Shown here: positions 41,900 through 50,285 of the stretch, in pieces | Position numbering within the stretch: the first letter of the stretch is position 1 | How the letters are laid out: the number at the start of each line of letters is the position of its first letter | Assembly (NCBI GenBank): GCA_964390805.1 | Contig: CAYMKL010000025.1 | Span: forward strand, 1 to 63,435 | DNA length: 63,435 bases | DNA from: CAYMKL01 sp964390805 | GTDB lineage: Bacteria; Chloroflexota; Anaerolineae; VGOG01 | Direction: 5' to 3' | Position numbers and translations under genes: made by a program | The notes under the pieces: generated by a model | Told to the model about the DNA's origin: nothing | What the model saw: the letters and a program-made list of their open reading frames with translations, nothing else | The model's database searches: none

Positions 41900-42060
41900 C
41901 ACGGATGTGCAGGATTTACGGATAGCATACGGGGCAAGCAGAATACAAAGCTGCTTGCCCCTCGTCGTTTTTAGAGCACCGATGCATAGGACTTACGGAA
42001 GGAGTATGCCACGTGGCCCTGGCAAACACACAACCGAACTGTAAATCCTATCAGTCCGAT
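41900..42060. repeat. Degenerate word repeats around the terminator
   Basis: Similar words recur: ACGGATGTGCAGGATTTACG at 41901, CCGATGCATAGGACTTACGG near 41978, and inverted forms (AAATCC, AGTCCGATGAATCC) at 42042-42066. They flank the terminator and run into the 3' end of the next gene. This looks like decayed dispersed repeat DNA. Confidence 0.4.
41931..41972 (+). terminator. Rho-independent terminator
   Basis: GGGGCAAGCAG (41931-41941) pairs perfectly with CTGCTTGCCCC (41951-41961), loop of nine, followed by TCGTCGTTTTT. It ends the small basic protein transcript. Confidence 0.9.
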
Positions 42061-42839
42061 GAATCCTTCTGTCCGTTGTTCCTCTGGGAAAAGCCAGCCA
42101 GCAGGCGATGACAAGCCATTTCGATGCTCCAGTGGATGGGCACAAGCAGCCAGAGGTTACGGGCGAAGAGGAAGATGATGGCCGTGACCAAGGCCAGGGC
42201 CCATTTTAACACGATGTTCACTGACCGCCACGGCAAACCCAAATTCGTGCGCCAGGCCGGATTAATCAACCACTCCAGGGTGACGAGCAAAAAGCCGAGG
42301 AAAACGCCCGCGTAGTGATTGTCGAGTAGGAGGATGGCGGCGCTGCGGTAGAAGGCCCAATGAGCTTCCAGGTAGATGACCTCGCGCAGGAGAATCCACC
42401 CATTGGTAGAATCACCCCCCAAGCTTTCCCCCTGTCGCCCCCTTGCTGAGAGAGGCAAGGCAGCGATGGCGCGGGCATACCACCACCAAATCAGGACCAA
42501 AAACAAGAAGGTACCCCCACCCAGCGCCGCCCCCAGGCCAATCCCCTTGACCCAATCGAGGTGCGTCAAGCCCATGAGCCGAGGCAAGACGGCTCCGCGC
42601 AGCAAAGCGGCGTAAGGGAGACCGACGTAGTACAGAAATCTGGCAGCTTCCAGGAGCCAGTGACGATGAGGCCATCCCTTGACAGTTTCGGCCCATCGGC
42701 CGAGCCGGCCGGACCTCGGCCTGCGGTAGTGCCAGGCGATGTCAACTCCCAGGACGTAGAGGCCAATGGAGAAGACCACCCATAAGGCCGCTTCCAGTCT
42801 GTAGTCTATCAAGCTAAGCAGTGATGGTAGCGCATCCAT
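42051..42839 (-). CDS. Hypothetical multi-pass membrane protein
   Basis: About 262 aa from the chosen ATG at 42839 (MDALPSLLSLIDYRLEAALWVVF); the frame opens earlier at 42923 with a poorly conserved-looking prefix that lacks a ribosome site. Some six membrane helices are visible, for example FLYYVGLPYAALLRG, LGAALGGGTFLFLVLIWWWY and WALALVTAIIFLFARNLWLL. A loop (LSARGRQGESLGGDSTN) looks like inserted repeat-encoded sequence. No recognised family; short acidic tail at the end. Confidence 0.65.
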   Translation of the reverse strand: MDALPSLLSLIDYRLEAALWVVFSIGLYVLGVDIAWHYRRPRSGRLGRWAETVKGWPHRHWLLEAARFLYYVGLPYAALLRGAVLPRLMGLTHLDWVKGIGLGAALGGGTFLFLVLIWWWYARAIAALPLSARGRQGESLGGDSTNGWILLREVIYLEAHWAFYRSAAILLLDNHYAGVFLGFLLVTLEWLINPAWRTNLGLPWRSVNIVLKWALALVTAIIFLFARNLWLLVPIHWSIEMACHRLLAGFSQRNNGQKDSSD

Positions 42840-42930
42840 GAGCCAGAGCCTTGCTTGTTGGTCAACAAAAAAGCCACGGGAATGCTTCGACGATGGGGAC
42901 ACCCTCGGTGCAGCCGCGGCCAATGAAAAA

Positions 42931-43004
<74 letters not shown>

Positions 43005-43050
43005 GCTACATCGCTATTATACCATCCAACTTTGAAACGCGCAAATTGCC

Positions 43051-44550
43051 CTACTTAGGCATAGCCTTCAACTGCTCATACGCCAGGTGTACTCTGGTTT
43101 CAGGATAGCTGGGATAGGTGATAGACCACCAGTATTGCTCGGCCTCCTCCGTCCAATCGGGGTCGGCGACGTAGATCAAACTCATCAGCCCGATCCAGGG
43201 AGACCAGTTCTCTTTGGCGTACTGATAGGCTCGCACGAAGTAGTCGGCCTTCTCCTCATCGGACACGGAATGCCAGTGGTAGGGAGAATCGGGCCGCGGG
43301 TCACTGGTCCAGCCGAATTCCAGGATGGCCACCTGTTTGTCGGCGTCTCCATTTTCTACCATCACCTGGCGTAGGTCCTCCACGTGACGGAAGCAATAGA
43401 CACGCTTTAGCTCCAGGGAGCTGGGATCGCCAGGATTTCCCCAGACCGGATGCGCGGCCACCTCCCCAGGATCTGCCTCAGGGGGCGCTTTGAAGCCCGC
43501 ACCGTGAGCTCCCAGGACATCGAAGTAAGGCTTGGCTCCGGCGGCGTACATTCCCCTGAGGAATTCAACGTCGGGTACGGCCACATGGTCCCAGCGGCTG
43601 GTCGGGGTCAGCCCCGCTGAGATGACCATCGCGTTGGGATCGGCCTCCTTGATACGCTGATAGCCGATTTGCAGCAGGGCGGTGTACTCTGCCGGGTTAG
43701 GCGGTCTCTCTCCCCATTCCCGTGATAAGTTGGGCTCGTTCCATATCTCGTAGGCACGGATGCGGCCTGCGTAGCGGCTGGCCAAAGCATAAACGAAGTC
43801 GCCGAAGTCCCCATAGTCGGCGGGAGGGCCATTGGGGTACTCCCCGGCCCAATAGGGCTGGTGATCCAGGCGCGCCACCAGGTCCAGTCCGTGTCTCTCC
43901 ACCTGATCAACGATGCGATCGGTGAAGCTCCAGTCGAAGCAGCCTTTGCACGCCCCTTCGATGTCCCTCCAACCGAAGCCCTGCTTAACCCAACCGAAGC
44001 CAGCTTCCTTGATTAGCATAAGGTCACGATCGGCCACCTCCGGCCGCCACCAGAGGAAGGCCTGCATGCCGTATTCCGGCGAGCTCATAGCCAGGGGCTT
44101 AGGAGGACGGGGCGTAGGCGTGGCTGTAGGTGCCGGTGTATCTGTTGGCGGCTGACTTGTTGATGTAGATGTAGGGGGTTGGGTAGGCGGTATTGGCGTA
44201 TCCGTCGGCGGCTGAGCGGTCGGTATCGGCGTGTCCGTCGGCGGCTGAGCGGCTGGTATGGGCGTATCTGTCGGCGGCTGAGCGGTCGGTATGGGCGTAT
44301 CCGTCGAGGGTTGGGCAGGTAAGGTGGGAATACTGGTTGCAGTAGGTTTCTCTGCTCTCGTCGGTGAGGCTACTGGCCTGGCGGTAGGAGTGTGGACGGG
44401 GGACACCGCAACGGGGATTACCGCTGTCGGCGTGGGCTCATAGATGAACAGAGCCCAGATGGAGAAAGCCCCCGCGCAGAGCCCCATCACCACCAGCAAA
44501 GCCGCTAACAGAAATTGAATTGTGTCGCTTCTCTTCCCTCGGGGTTGCAA
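43051..44550 (-). CDS. Membrane-anchored glycosidase-like protein with Pro/Thr-rich linker
   Basis: A 499-aa protein. One membrane anchor near residues 12-35 (FLLAALLVVMGLCAGAFSIW), a Pro/Thr-rich linker at about 40-145 containing tandem copies of PPTDTPIPTAQ, and a clan GH-A TIM barrel. The barrel has the acid/base in YEIWNEPNLS and the nucleophile in AILEFGW. Substrate unknown. The start is TTG at 44550, after GAGAGG on the minus strand. Its barrel is paralogous to the C-terminal domain of the neighbour at 44609-47698. Confidence 0.82.
   Translation of the reverse strand: MQPRGKRSDTIQFLLAALLVVMGLCAGAFSIWALFIYEPTPTAVIPVAVSPVHTPTARPVASPTRAEKPTATSIPTLPAQPSTDTPIPTAQPPTDTPIPAAQPPTDTPIPTAQPPTDTPIPPTQPPTSTSTSQPPTDTPAPTATPTPRPPKPLAMSSPEYGMQAFLWWRPEVADRDLMLIKEAGFGWVKQGFGWRDIEGACKGCFDWSFTDRIVDQVERHGLDLVARLDHQPYWAGEYPNGPPADYGDFGDFVYALASRYAGRIRAYEIWNEPNLSREWGERPPNPAEYTALLQIGYQRIKEADPNAMVISAGLTPTSRWDHVAVPDVEFLRGMYAAGAKPYFDVLGAHGAGFKAPPEADPGEVAAHPVWGNPGDPSSLELKRVYCFRHVEDLRQVMVENGDADKQVAILEFGWTSDPRPDSPYHWHSVSDEEKADYFVRAYQYAKENWSPWIGLMSLIYVADPDWTEEAEQYWWSITYPSYPETRVHLAYEQLKAMPK
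44174..44305. repeat. 33-bp minisatellite encoding the linker
   Basis: Units starting at 44207, 44240 and 44273, plus an imperfect unit at 44174, have a period of 33 bp (11 codons, PPTDTPIPTAQ on the minus strand). The period keeps the frame, so unit gain or loss would only change linker length. Confidence 0.85.
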
Positions 44551-44560
44551 ACTAGCCTCT

Positions 44561-44608
44561 CAAAAGCTCAAAGTCCCAATATCCAATATCCGATCTCTAA
44601 TCTCCAAC
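44561..44608. repeat. Word repeat between two glycosidase genes
   Basis: Short near-tandem words (CCAATATCCAATATCCGATC) fill the 58-base gap. The inverse word (GATATTGGATATTGG type) occurs at 48893-48923 and in frame at 61001-61075. Confidence 0.55.
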
Positions 44609-47600
44609 CTACTTAGGCATATCACGCAGGGCCGCATAGGCTGGTCGTCCGCCCCAGTCGCCGCGCACGATGCCGAATTTGGCCGTTTCACTGCCAGCTC
44701 CGGCAACAGGCCAGAAGTTGAGGTTCCAGGCAAACATCGGGCCCACCCAGCCCCAGTTCCTGGCTATCTCGTAGGCTCTGACCAGGAATTGGGCTTGCTC
44801 GGCCTCGGTATTGTCGGCCGCGTATTCATAGTGCAGAGTCGGCCCCACGCCCATGCCCTCGGTTGAGGCCCAGCCGAACTCGGTAGGCCAGAGTCTCTTG
44901 CTGCTGTCGCCGTACACGACCATGACATTGCGAGACCCCTCCATGGTACCGCGGAAGGCCCAGCTATGATGGTGATTGCCAGAAGGCCCTTGGAACAAGG
45001 CCGTGGGATCGCTCCAGGTCTGCCAGTCGGCATCGGGCGGCACGTTGTAGCCGCTGGGATGGACTCCCACCGCATCGCAGTAGTTCTTCAGCCCGGCCTG
45101 GTACATTTGCTCCAGGTAACGAAGGTCATCAATGGCCTTGCCGGGATTGTCTCCACAGGGAGTCAGCGCGCCGCTGACCACGATGGCGCCAGGGTCCTTG
45201 GCCTTGATAGCTCGGTAGGCAGCGGCCAAAAGTTGCACGTAGCGGCCAGCATCCAGGGCCTCATTGCCCCACTCATAGTGAAGATTCTGCTCGTTCCAGA
45301 CCTCGTAGGCCTGCACTCTCCCCTTGTAGCGCTCAGCCATTGCGCCCAGGAAGTCCGCAAAGTCTTGAGGGTTAGCCGGCGGCCCCTCAACGCTGAGATC
45401 AGTATTCCCTGGCCTGGCCCACTTCGGCGCCTTGACCACGCTAAAAAGAAGCTTAATACCAGCCGCCTGGCAGCTCTCCACCAGCCGGTCCATTTCGCCC
45501 CATTGGTATTGGCCTTTGGAGGGCTCGTAATTTTTCCACTCAATCTGTTGCTTGAGCCAGCGGAACCCCAGGTCCTTGACGGCGTTAACGATAGGCCCGT
45601 GATCCTGGTTAATGGCGTGCGCCTGGATGCCGTAGTCGAAACCTAAACCTGTAAGTGCCGGGGCCTTTGGTTTAGGGGTCGCTGTTGGCTGGGGCACAGG
45701 GGTAGGCGTCGCTGTTGGTAGCGGAGTAGCGGTGGCGGTAGGCATTGGCGTGGCGGTAGGCATTGATGTGGGAGTAGACGTCGGTGTGGGGGTGGGGATG
45801 GGGGTGAGGGTGGGGGTGGATGTTGGCGTTGGCGTTGGCATCGGTGTAGGTGTAGGTGTAGGTGTTGATGTCGGAGCGGGAGTGGGAGTGGGAGTGGGAG
45901 TGGGAGTTGGCGTTGGTTCAAGCACCTGAACGCCAACGTCACCGCGGCTGCTGACCGTCCGGCCGCCATCGGTGGAGATGGCTGCAGCGAAAGTGTAGTC
46001 ACCTGGCTCTCCGGCCGTCCACACATAGCGAGGATCGCTCAGCGGCTTCATGATCTGCGACAGTTGGCCCGCTGCGTCCTGCACCGTCCAGATCAGCGCA
46101 AATGTGCTTTGCACTGGCGAAGGCGCTGCGAGTTCTCGGAAGTCACGCACGACCTCCCATACCCTCTGATCGTTGCCCTCATCGAGCAGATTGGCCACGG
46201 TTACACCCCGCAGGTTGTACCGGGCCATCAGCTCCAGCTTGTGGGCGATGCACTCCGCATTACCTAGCCAGACCGTGTGTTGAGCGCCCATCTCGTCGCT
46301 GTAGTTGAACCAGTAGGTCTGAGTGGCCTCGTCGAAGTTAAGGCCACCTGACTCCCCCAGATTAGCCAGGGCCAGAGTCACCTGCTCGCCGGGATCAACG
46401 GCGGAGTCCTCGGCCTCGACCGCGATCTGGACGAGAGGAGCCAGGGTTTCGATGTACGGCACTCTGGTGGTGGTATCGCCAACTTTTTCCAGGCTATAAG
46501 TGGAGATCACCGGCTGGAGCTTGTAGCGGTTCACCTCACCCACAGCCCAATCCAGGAGCGACGCCACCCACCCCCCAGGAACGTAGGCATCAGAATCGGC
46601 AGGAACCGGGATTTTGAGGGTATCCACGGCCTGTCCTAAGGCACGCCAGTCATAAACACCCGTATCCCAGCCGCTGCCGTCCCCCCGGCTAGGGGGAGAG
46701 ACTCTCAAGGTCAGCGATTGCCCGTTCTCATGCAGCCTTTCGGCCAACTCAGCGATGAACAGGCTGAACTCATCCCTCAACTCGACGTTGATTCCTCGGT
46801 AGTCTATATCAACGCCCTCACAAGCGCTACCACTCGCCAGCCAGGCGATAGTCACCAGATGTTTGTACCGCAATTCGGCGTTGGCAAGCATGCCGTTAAC
46901 AAGATCGTCTCTGATGCCCCCTTCCTCGGTCCAATTACGTAGGGTGGGCAAGATAGCAGGCGAGGCCACTTCACCCAAATTGCACAGGGATTCGAAGTCG
47001 CCGCTGATTCTGCCCGCTTCGCTAAGGTAGAGACCTTGAGGATTCAGTTCTGCCAGGACTTCGCTCCCTTCAGGCAGCACGGCATCTCCGCTGGACAGCT
47101 CCGTGCAAACAACTTGGGAAGCGGTCTCAGTCTGCATGACTGCCACCGAGGAGGGCACGGAGGACAAACGGGCCAGAATCACGTCGTCCTTGGCGATGAC
47201 GTGGCCAGGAAGCCACTGCCACTCCTCGCCTGCCCAGGTGTAAAGATCGAGAGTGTGGTGTGGCTCGGCGTCGTTGGGAATGGGAACGGTAAGCAATGCC
47301 TCCGTGGGCATCTGCCCCCGCAGGGTAATCTGGTAGAGGGGGCTTCTCATGTCCAGGTTGTCGGGGATGGCTTCGGCTGCTGCCACCAGTTCCTTCCTGG
47401 CCGAGCCTTGCAGGAAGTCAAGGCGGGGCACCAAATTGAGCTTTATCTTGACCGGGCCCGACAACGCGGCAGGAGGGATCTCCAATCGCGTGCCGTCGGG
47501 ATCCTCCACCGACCAGTTGTCTTGATTGATGGCAGTATAGCCGACCTCCAGGATACGATCCTTCAGCGAGATGGGCGGAAGAAGCAGGGCCGCCAAAACT

Positions 47601-47698
47601 AACAAAGGGATCAGCACGAAGTTGATGATTCGGCTGATCCACTTTCCTCTTGTCACTGTTGAGATGCTATCTGGCAAGGAGTTGGGTGTATCTTTCAT
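44609..47698 (-). CDS. Large exported protein: degenerate GH18-like domain, PT linker and GH-A-type glycosidase domain
   Basis: A 1029-aa protein with a membrane anchor at residues about 22-44. Residues about 230-500 have the GH18 (YaaH-like) pattern with CEGVDIDYRGI where active enzymes have DGxDxDxE, so the catalytic Glu is Arg. Next comes a stretch around 530-590 with a beta-sandwich look, then a linker of repeated PTPTPT at about 590-680. The C-terminal domain from about 690 is a GH-A barrel (YEVWNEQN acid/base, LWPTEFGW nucleophile) paralogous to the neighbour. Only the last domain is likely to hydrolyse glycans. Confidence 0.78.
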   Translation of the reverse strand: MKDTPNSLPDSISTVTRGKWISRIINFVLIPLLVLAALLLPPISLKDRILEVGYTAINQDNWSVEDPDGTRLEIPPAALSGPVKIKLNLVPRLDFLQGSARKELVAAAEAIPDNLDMRSPLYQITLRGQMPTEALLTVPIPNDAEPHHTLDLYTWAGEEWQWLPGHVIAKDDVILARLSSVPSSVAVMQTETASQVVCTELSSGDAVLPEGSEVLAELNPQGLYLSEAGRISGDFESLCNLGEVASPAILPTLRNWTEEGGIRDDLVNGMLANAELRYKHLVTIAWLASGSACEGVDIDYRGINVELRDEFSLFIAELAERLHENGQSLTLRVSPPSRGDGSGWDTGVYDWRALGQAVDTLKIPVPADSDAYVPGGWVASLLDWAVGEVNRYKLQPVISTYSLEKVGDTTTRVPYIETLAPLVQIAVEAEDSAVDPGEQVTLALANLGESGGLNFDEATQTYWFNYSDEMGAQHTVWLGNAECIAHKLELMARYNLRGVTVANLLDEGNDQRVWEVVRDFRELAAPSPVQSTFALIWTVQDAAGQLSQIMKPLSDPRYVWTAGEPGDYTFAAAISTDGGRTVSSRGDVGVQVLEPTPTPTPTPTPTPAPTSTPTPTPTPMPTPTPTSTPTLTPIPTPTPTSTPTSMPTATPMPTATATPLPTATPTPVPQPTATPKPKAPALTGLGFDYGIQAHAINQDHGPIVNAVKDLGFRWLKQQIEWKNYEPSKGQYQWGEMDRLVESCQAAGIKLLFSVVKAPKWARPGNTDLSVEGPPANPQDFADFLGAMAERYKGRVQAYEVWNEQNLHYEWGNEALDAGRYVQLLAAAYRAIKAKDPGAIVVSGALTPCGDNPGKAIDDLRYLEQMYQAGLKNYCDAVGVHPSGYNVPPDADWQTWSDPTALFQGPSGNHHHSWAFRGTMEGSRNVMVVYGDSSKRLWPTEFGWASTEGMGVGPTLHYEYAADNTEAEQAQFLVRAYEIARNWGWVGPMFAWNLNFWPVAGAGSETAKFGIVRGDWGGRPAYAALRDMPK

Positions 47699-47779
47699 TG
47701 AGATTCTCTTTCCTCATTCTTTAATGTGAGACTGGGGGAACCCTAGCTGAGCACTCGCAGGTCTCCCAGCACGACGGCT

Positions 47780-47808
47780 ATTTTATCACAAGAGAGGCCT
47801 TTTGGCAA
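47780..47808 (-). promoter_or_regulatory. Promoter of the large glycosidase gene
   Basis: On the minus strand TTGCCA (47808-47803), a 17-base spacer and TAAAAT (47785-47780). It lies 80 to 110 bases before the start codon. Confidence 0.6.
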
Positions 47809-47820
47809 ATAGTAGCCCGC

Positions 47821-47849
47821 GAGACTCCGTTTGCACAAAACGGGGTCTC
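47821..47849. promoter_or_regulatory. Palindrome over the parvulin-gene promoter
   Basis: GAGACTCCGTTT (47821-47832) pairs with AAACGGGGTCTC (47838-47849), 12 bp with one G:T wobble, around a 5-base centre. It covers the -35 box of the rightward promoter, a good position for an operator. Confidence 0.45.
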
Positions 47850-47859
47850 CCTGTATAAT
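47831..47859 (+). promoter_or_regulatory. Promoter of the parvulin lipoprotein gene
   Basis: TTGCAC at 47831-47836, a 17-base spacer and TATAAT at 47854-47859. It is divergent from the glycosidase promoter. Confidence 0.7.
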
Positions 47860-47909
47860 AGCTCCGCATCCTGAACAGATCATCCATGATCTCGCGGCAA
47901 GGAGGGTAC

Positions 47910-48884
47910 TTGGGCGGTAAACGACTAGGATTTGTCATCGTTATCATTGTAGGCTTGCTGGTTAGTTGCGGGCCAAAAAAGACTCCCCTCAGCGAGGGAA
48001 TAACGCCCAGGCCGACCAACACGGCTGTGCAGACCGTGGCTCCGCCTCCGCCAACCTCAACGGTAGCCGAGCCTTCATCCACAGCGACCAGCGAACAACC
48101 TTCGGCAGCCCTGGTGAATGGGCAGCCCGTTCTCTTGGGCGACTATCAGGAGGAGACGGCCAGGTTCGAGGCGGCTCTGGCGGGACAGGGCTTCGATCTG
48201 GAGAGCGAAGACGGCAAGGCCAGGCTGGCCCAGATGCGCCGCCAGGTTCTGGACTCGATGATCGAGCAGGTGCTCATCGAGCAGGCCGCCACCCAAGAAG
48301 GCGTGGCCATCTCTGAAGAGGAGTTGGAAGCGGCCATCCAGGAAAGCATCGAGGAGGGAGGAGGCCAAGCGAGCTTCGAAGAATGGCTGCTAACCAGCAA
48401 CTTGACGTACCATGATTTCAAAGCGCAGTTCCGTTTTCAGTTGCTGGCCCTGGCTATGTTCGAGCGGGTCACGAGCTCCGTCCCGATCACGGCCGATCAG
48501 GTGCACGCTCGTCACATCGTGGTGAATACAGAAGAGGAAGCGCAGGCCATCTTGGCTCAACTGCAAGCGGGAGACGACTTCGCGGCCCTGGCCAGGGAGC
48601 GATCCCAGGACGAGAACACCAGAGAAGCAGGGGGCGACCTGGGCTTCTTCCATCGGGGACAGTTGATCTCGCCCGAAGTGGAAGAGGCTGCCTTTGCTCT
48701 CCCGCCTGGTCAGACCAGCGAAGTAGTCCGGAGCCAATTCGGCTACCACGTCGTCCAGGTCTTGGAAAAGGCCGCCGATCGCCCTCTTCCGCCGGAACTG
48801 CTGAACTCTTTGAGGGAACAGGCTTTCGCCCGTTGGATGCAGGAGCAGTGGGATGGCGCTACTATCGAGCGGTTCATTGACTAG
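47910..48884 (+). CDS. Parvulin-type peptidyl-prolyl isomerase lipoprotein (SurA/PrsA-like)
   Basis: About 324 aa. A short lipoprotein signal (KRLGFVIVIIVGLLVSC) is followed by a Pro/Thr-rich spacer, a SurA_N helical chaperone region (LDSMIEQVLIEQAATQEGVAI) and a rotamase domain (VHARHIVVNTEEEAQAIL, DLGFFHRGQLISPEVEEAAF, SQFGYHVVQVLE). It folds exported proteins at the outer face of the membrane. I prefer TTG at 47910, since AAGGAGG lies just upstream (4-base spacing); an ATG at 47886 has no ribosome site but is possible. Confidence 0.85.
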   Translation: MGGKRLGFVIVIIVGLLVSCGPKKTPLSEGITPRPTNTAVQTVAPPPPTSTVAEPSSTATSEQPSAALVNGQPVLLGDYQEETARFEAALAGQGFDLESEDGKARLAQMRRQVLDSMIEQVLIEQAATQEGVAISEEELEAAIQESIEEGGGQASFEEWLLTSNLTYHDFKAQFRFQLLALAMFERVTSSVPITADQVHARHIVVNTEEEAQAILAQLQAGDDFAALARERSQDENTREAGGDLGFFHRGQLISPEVEEAAFALPPGQTSEVVRSQFGYHVVQVLEKAADRPLPPELLNSLREQAFARWMQEQWDGATIERFID

Positions 48885-48892
48885 ATATCGGG

Positions 48893-48923
48893 TACTGGGT
48901 ATTGGATATTAGATATTGATTGT
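48893..48923. repeat. Word repeat upstream of cooC
   Basis: GGGTACTGGGTATTGGATAT and similar words repeat in the 48-base gap between the parvulin and CooC genes. The same words occur at 44561-44608 (inverted) and within the gene at 61001-61075. Confidence 0.5.
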
Positions 48924-48932
48924 GGAGGAAAG

Positions 48933-49706
48933 ATGCCTAAGATCGCTATTACTGGTAAGGGAGGGGTGGGCAAGACTACTCTGTCCAGTTTGCTGGCCTA
49001 TATCTATGCCCAGCGAGGGCAGAAGGTGCTGGTTATAGACGCCGACCCTAATGCCAACCTGGCCTCGGCCCTGGGCATGCCCATGGAGGTGGCCGATCGA
49101 ATCGTCCCCATCGCCGAGATGCAGGAGCTCATCTACGAGCGTACTGGAGCCAGGCCAGGGGAGTTCGGCGGCTTCTTCAAGCTGAACCCCCGCGTGGACG
49201 ACATTCCAGAACGCTTCTCGGCCGAATGGCGCGGCGTGAGGCTGCTGGTGATGGGCACCATCAAGGGAGGGGGCACCGGCTGTGCCTGCCCTGAGAGCGC
49301 CCTCCTCAAGAACCTGGTGCGCCATCTGCTTTTGCAGCGCTCCGAGGTCATCATCCTCGACATGGAGGCCGGCATCGAGCACCTGGGGCGGGGCACGGCT
49401 GGGGCCGTTGATGCCATGCTCATCGTCGTGGAGCCAGGCCAGCGCAGCCTGCGGACGGCCCAAACCATCTCTCGTCTGGCCGCTGACATCGGCATCAAGG
49501 AGGTTTACGTCGTGGGCAACAGGGTGCGGAGCCAATCCGACCGCGACTTCATCACCGAGAGCCTGCCCGGCTTTCAAGTACTCGGCTTCCTTTCCGAGAG
49601 CCCCCTGGCTATCGAGGCCGACCGCAAAGGCGTCTCGGTGTTCGACCTGGACCCTCGGATGGTGGAGGAGGCTGAAGCTGTCGCTGATGGGCTATCGAGT
49701 CTTTGA
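48933..49706 (+). CDS. cooC: CooC-family nickel-insertion ATPase
   Basis: A 257-aa P-loop ATPase of the MinD/CooC type. The deviant Walker A is GKGGVGKTT, the second lysine is conserved, switch I is VIDADPNANLASALG, and GTGCACPESALLK has the CxC that binds nickel in CooC dimers. It loads nickel into carbon monoxide dehydrogenase or acetyl-CoA synthase. No CODH gene is in the window, so the target must be elsewhere. GGAGGAAAG precedes the ATG. A strong terminator follows. Confidence 0.9.
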   Translation: MPKIAITGKGGVGKTTLSSLLAYIYAQRGQKVLVIDADPNANLASALGMPMEVADRIVPIAEMQELIYERTGARPGEFGGFFKLNPRVDDIPERFSAEWRGVRLLVMGTIKGGGTGCACPESALLKNLVRHLLLQRSEVIILDMEAGIEHLGRGTAGAVDAMLIVVEPGQRSLRTAQTISRLAADIGIKEVYVVGNRVRSQSDRDFITESLPGFQVLGFLSESPLAIEADRKGVSVFDLDPRMVEEAEAVADGLSSL

Positions 49707-49714
49707 CCAGACGA

Positions 49715-49756
49715 AAGAGCCTCGCCCTCAGCAACCAGGGCGAGGCTCTTCTTTTT
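49715..49756 (+). terminator. Rho-independent terminator of cooC
   Basis: AAGAGCCTCGCCCT (49715-49728) and AGGGCGAGGCTCTT (49737-49750) form a perfect 14-bp stem with an 8-nt loop, then CTTTTTT. It sits between the converging CooC and GNAT genes. Confidence 0.93.
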
Positions 49757-49788
49757 TGGCTTGCCAGGTCCGCGCTCTAGCGGTTACG

Positions 49789-50202
49789 TCAGCCGAGGAC
49801 GTCATCAACAGGGTAGGCGAACATGATGCGAGTGGTCTGGCGAAAGCCAACCTTCTTCCAGAAGCCTAGCTCGCCGGGCACGGTCACGGCCAAAGAGGAG
49901 GCTCCTCGCTGCTTGAACCTCTCGGCTATCTCCTGCACCAGGGCCCTGCCGATGCCGTGCCGCTGGTAGTCGGGATGCACCGAGGCGATGTGAATGATAG
50001 CCCTGGAGCCATCGTAGACGCCCCTGATGAGCCCCACCACCTTATAGTCTTCCTCAGCTACCAAGAATTCGGCGGCCTGGCACTGGTGCACTCTCAGCAT
50101 AGCCTCAGGGCCGTCAATCTCAGGATGCCCATACTGCTGGTTGGCTTTCAGGATCTCCACCAATTGGTGAGCATCGCTGGGTACAAAATCTCTGATTCGC
50201 AT
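49789..50202 (-). CDS. GNAT-family N-acetyltransferase
   Basis: A 137-aa acetyltransferase. The acetyl-CoA loop is ASVHPDYQRHGIGRALVQEI (Q/R-x-x-G-x-G), followed by LAVTVPGELGFWKKVGF, the usual motif B. Substrate unknown. It ends just beyond the CooC terminator and is downstream of the TrmO-type gene. Confidence 0.88.
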   Translation of the reverse strand: MRIRDFVPSDAHQLVEILKANQQYGHPEIDGPEAMLRVHQCQAAEFLVAEEDYKVVGLIRGVYDGSRAIIHIASVHPDYQRHGIGRALVQEIAERFKQRGASSLAVTVPGELGFWKKVGFRQTTRIMFAYPVDDVLG

Positions 50203-50285
50203 TCCACCGCCTCCCCCCTTTGATGCGAGTAATTATACCAGGTTTCAGTGACTCTGGCAAAATGATGGCCGGTGGCTCCGCTTTT

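Noticed and set aside
45732..45929. Plus-strand 65-aa frame of Gly-Val repeats
   Set aside because: Complement of the Pro/Thr linker of the large glycosidase; low complexity only.
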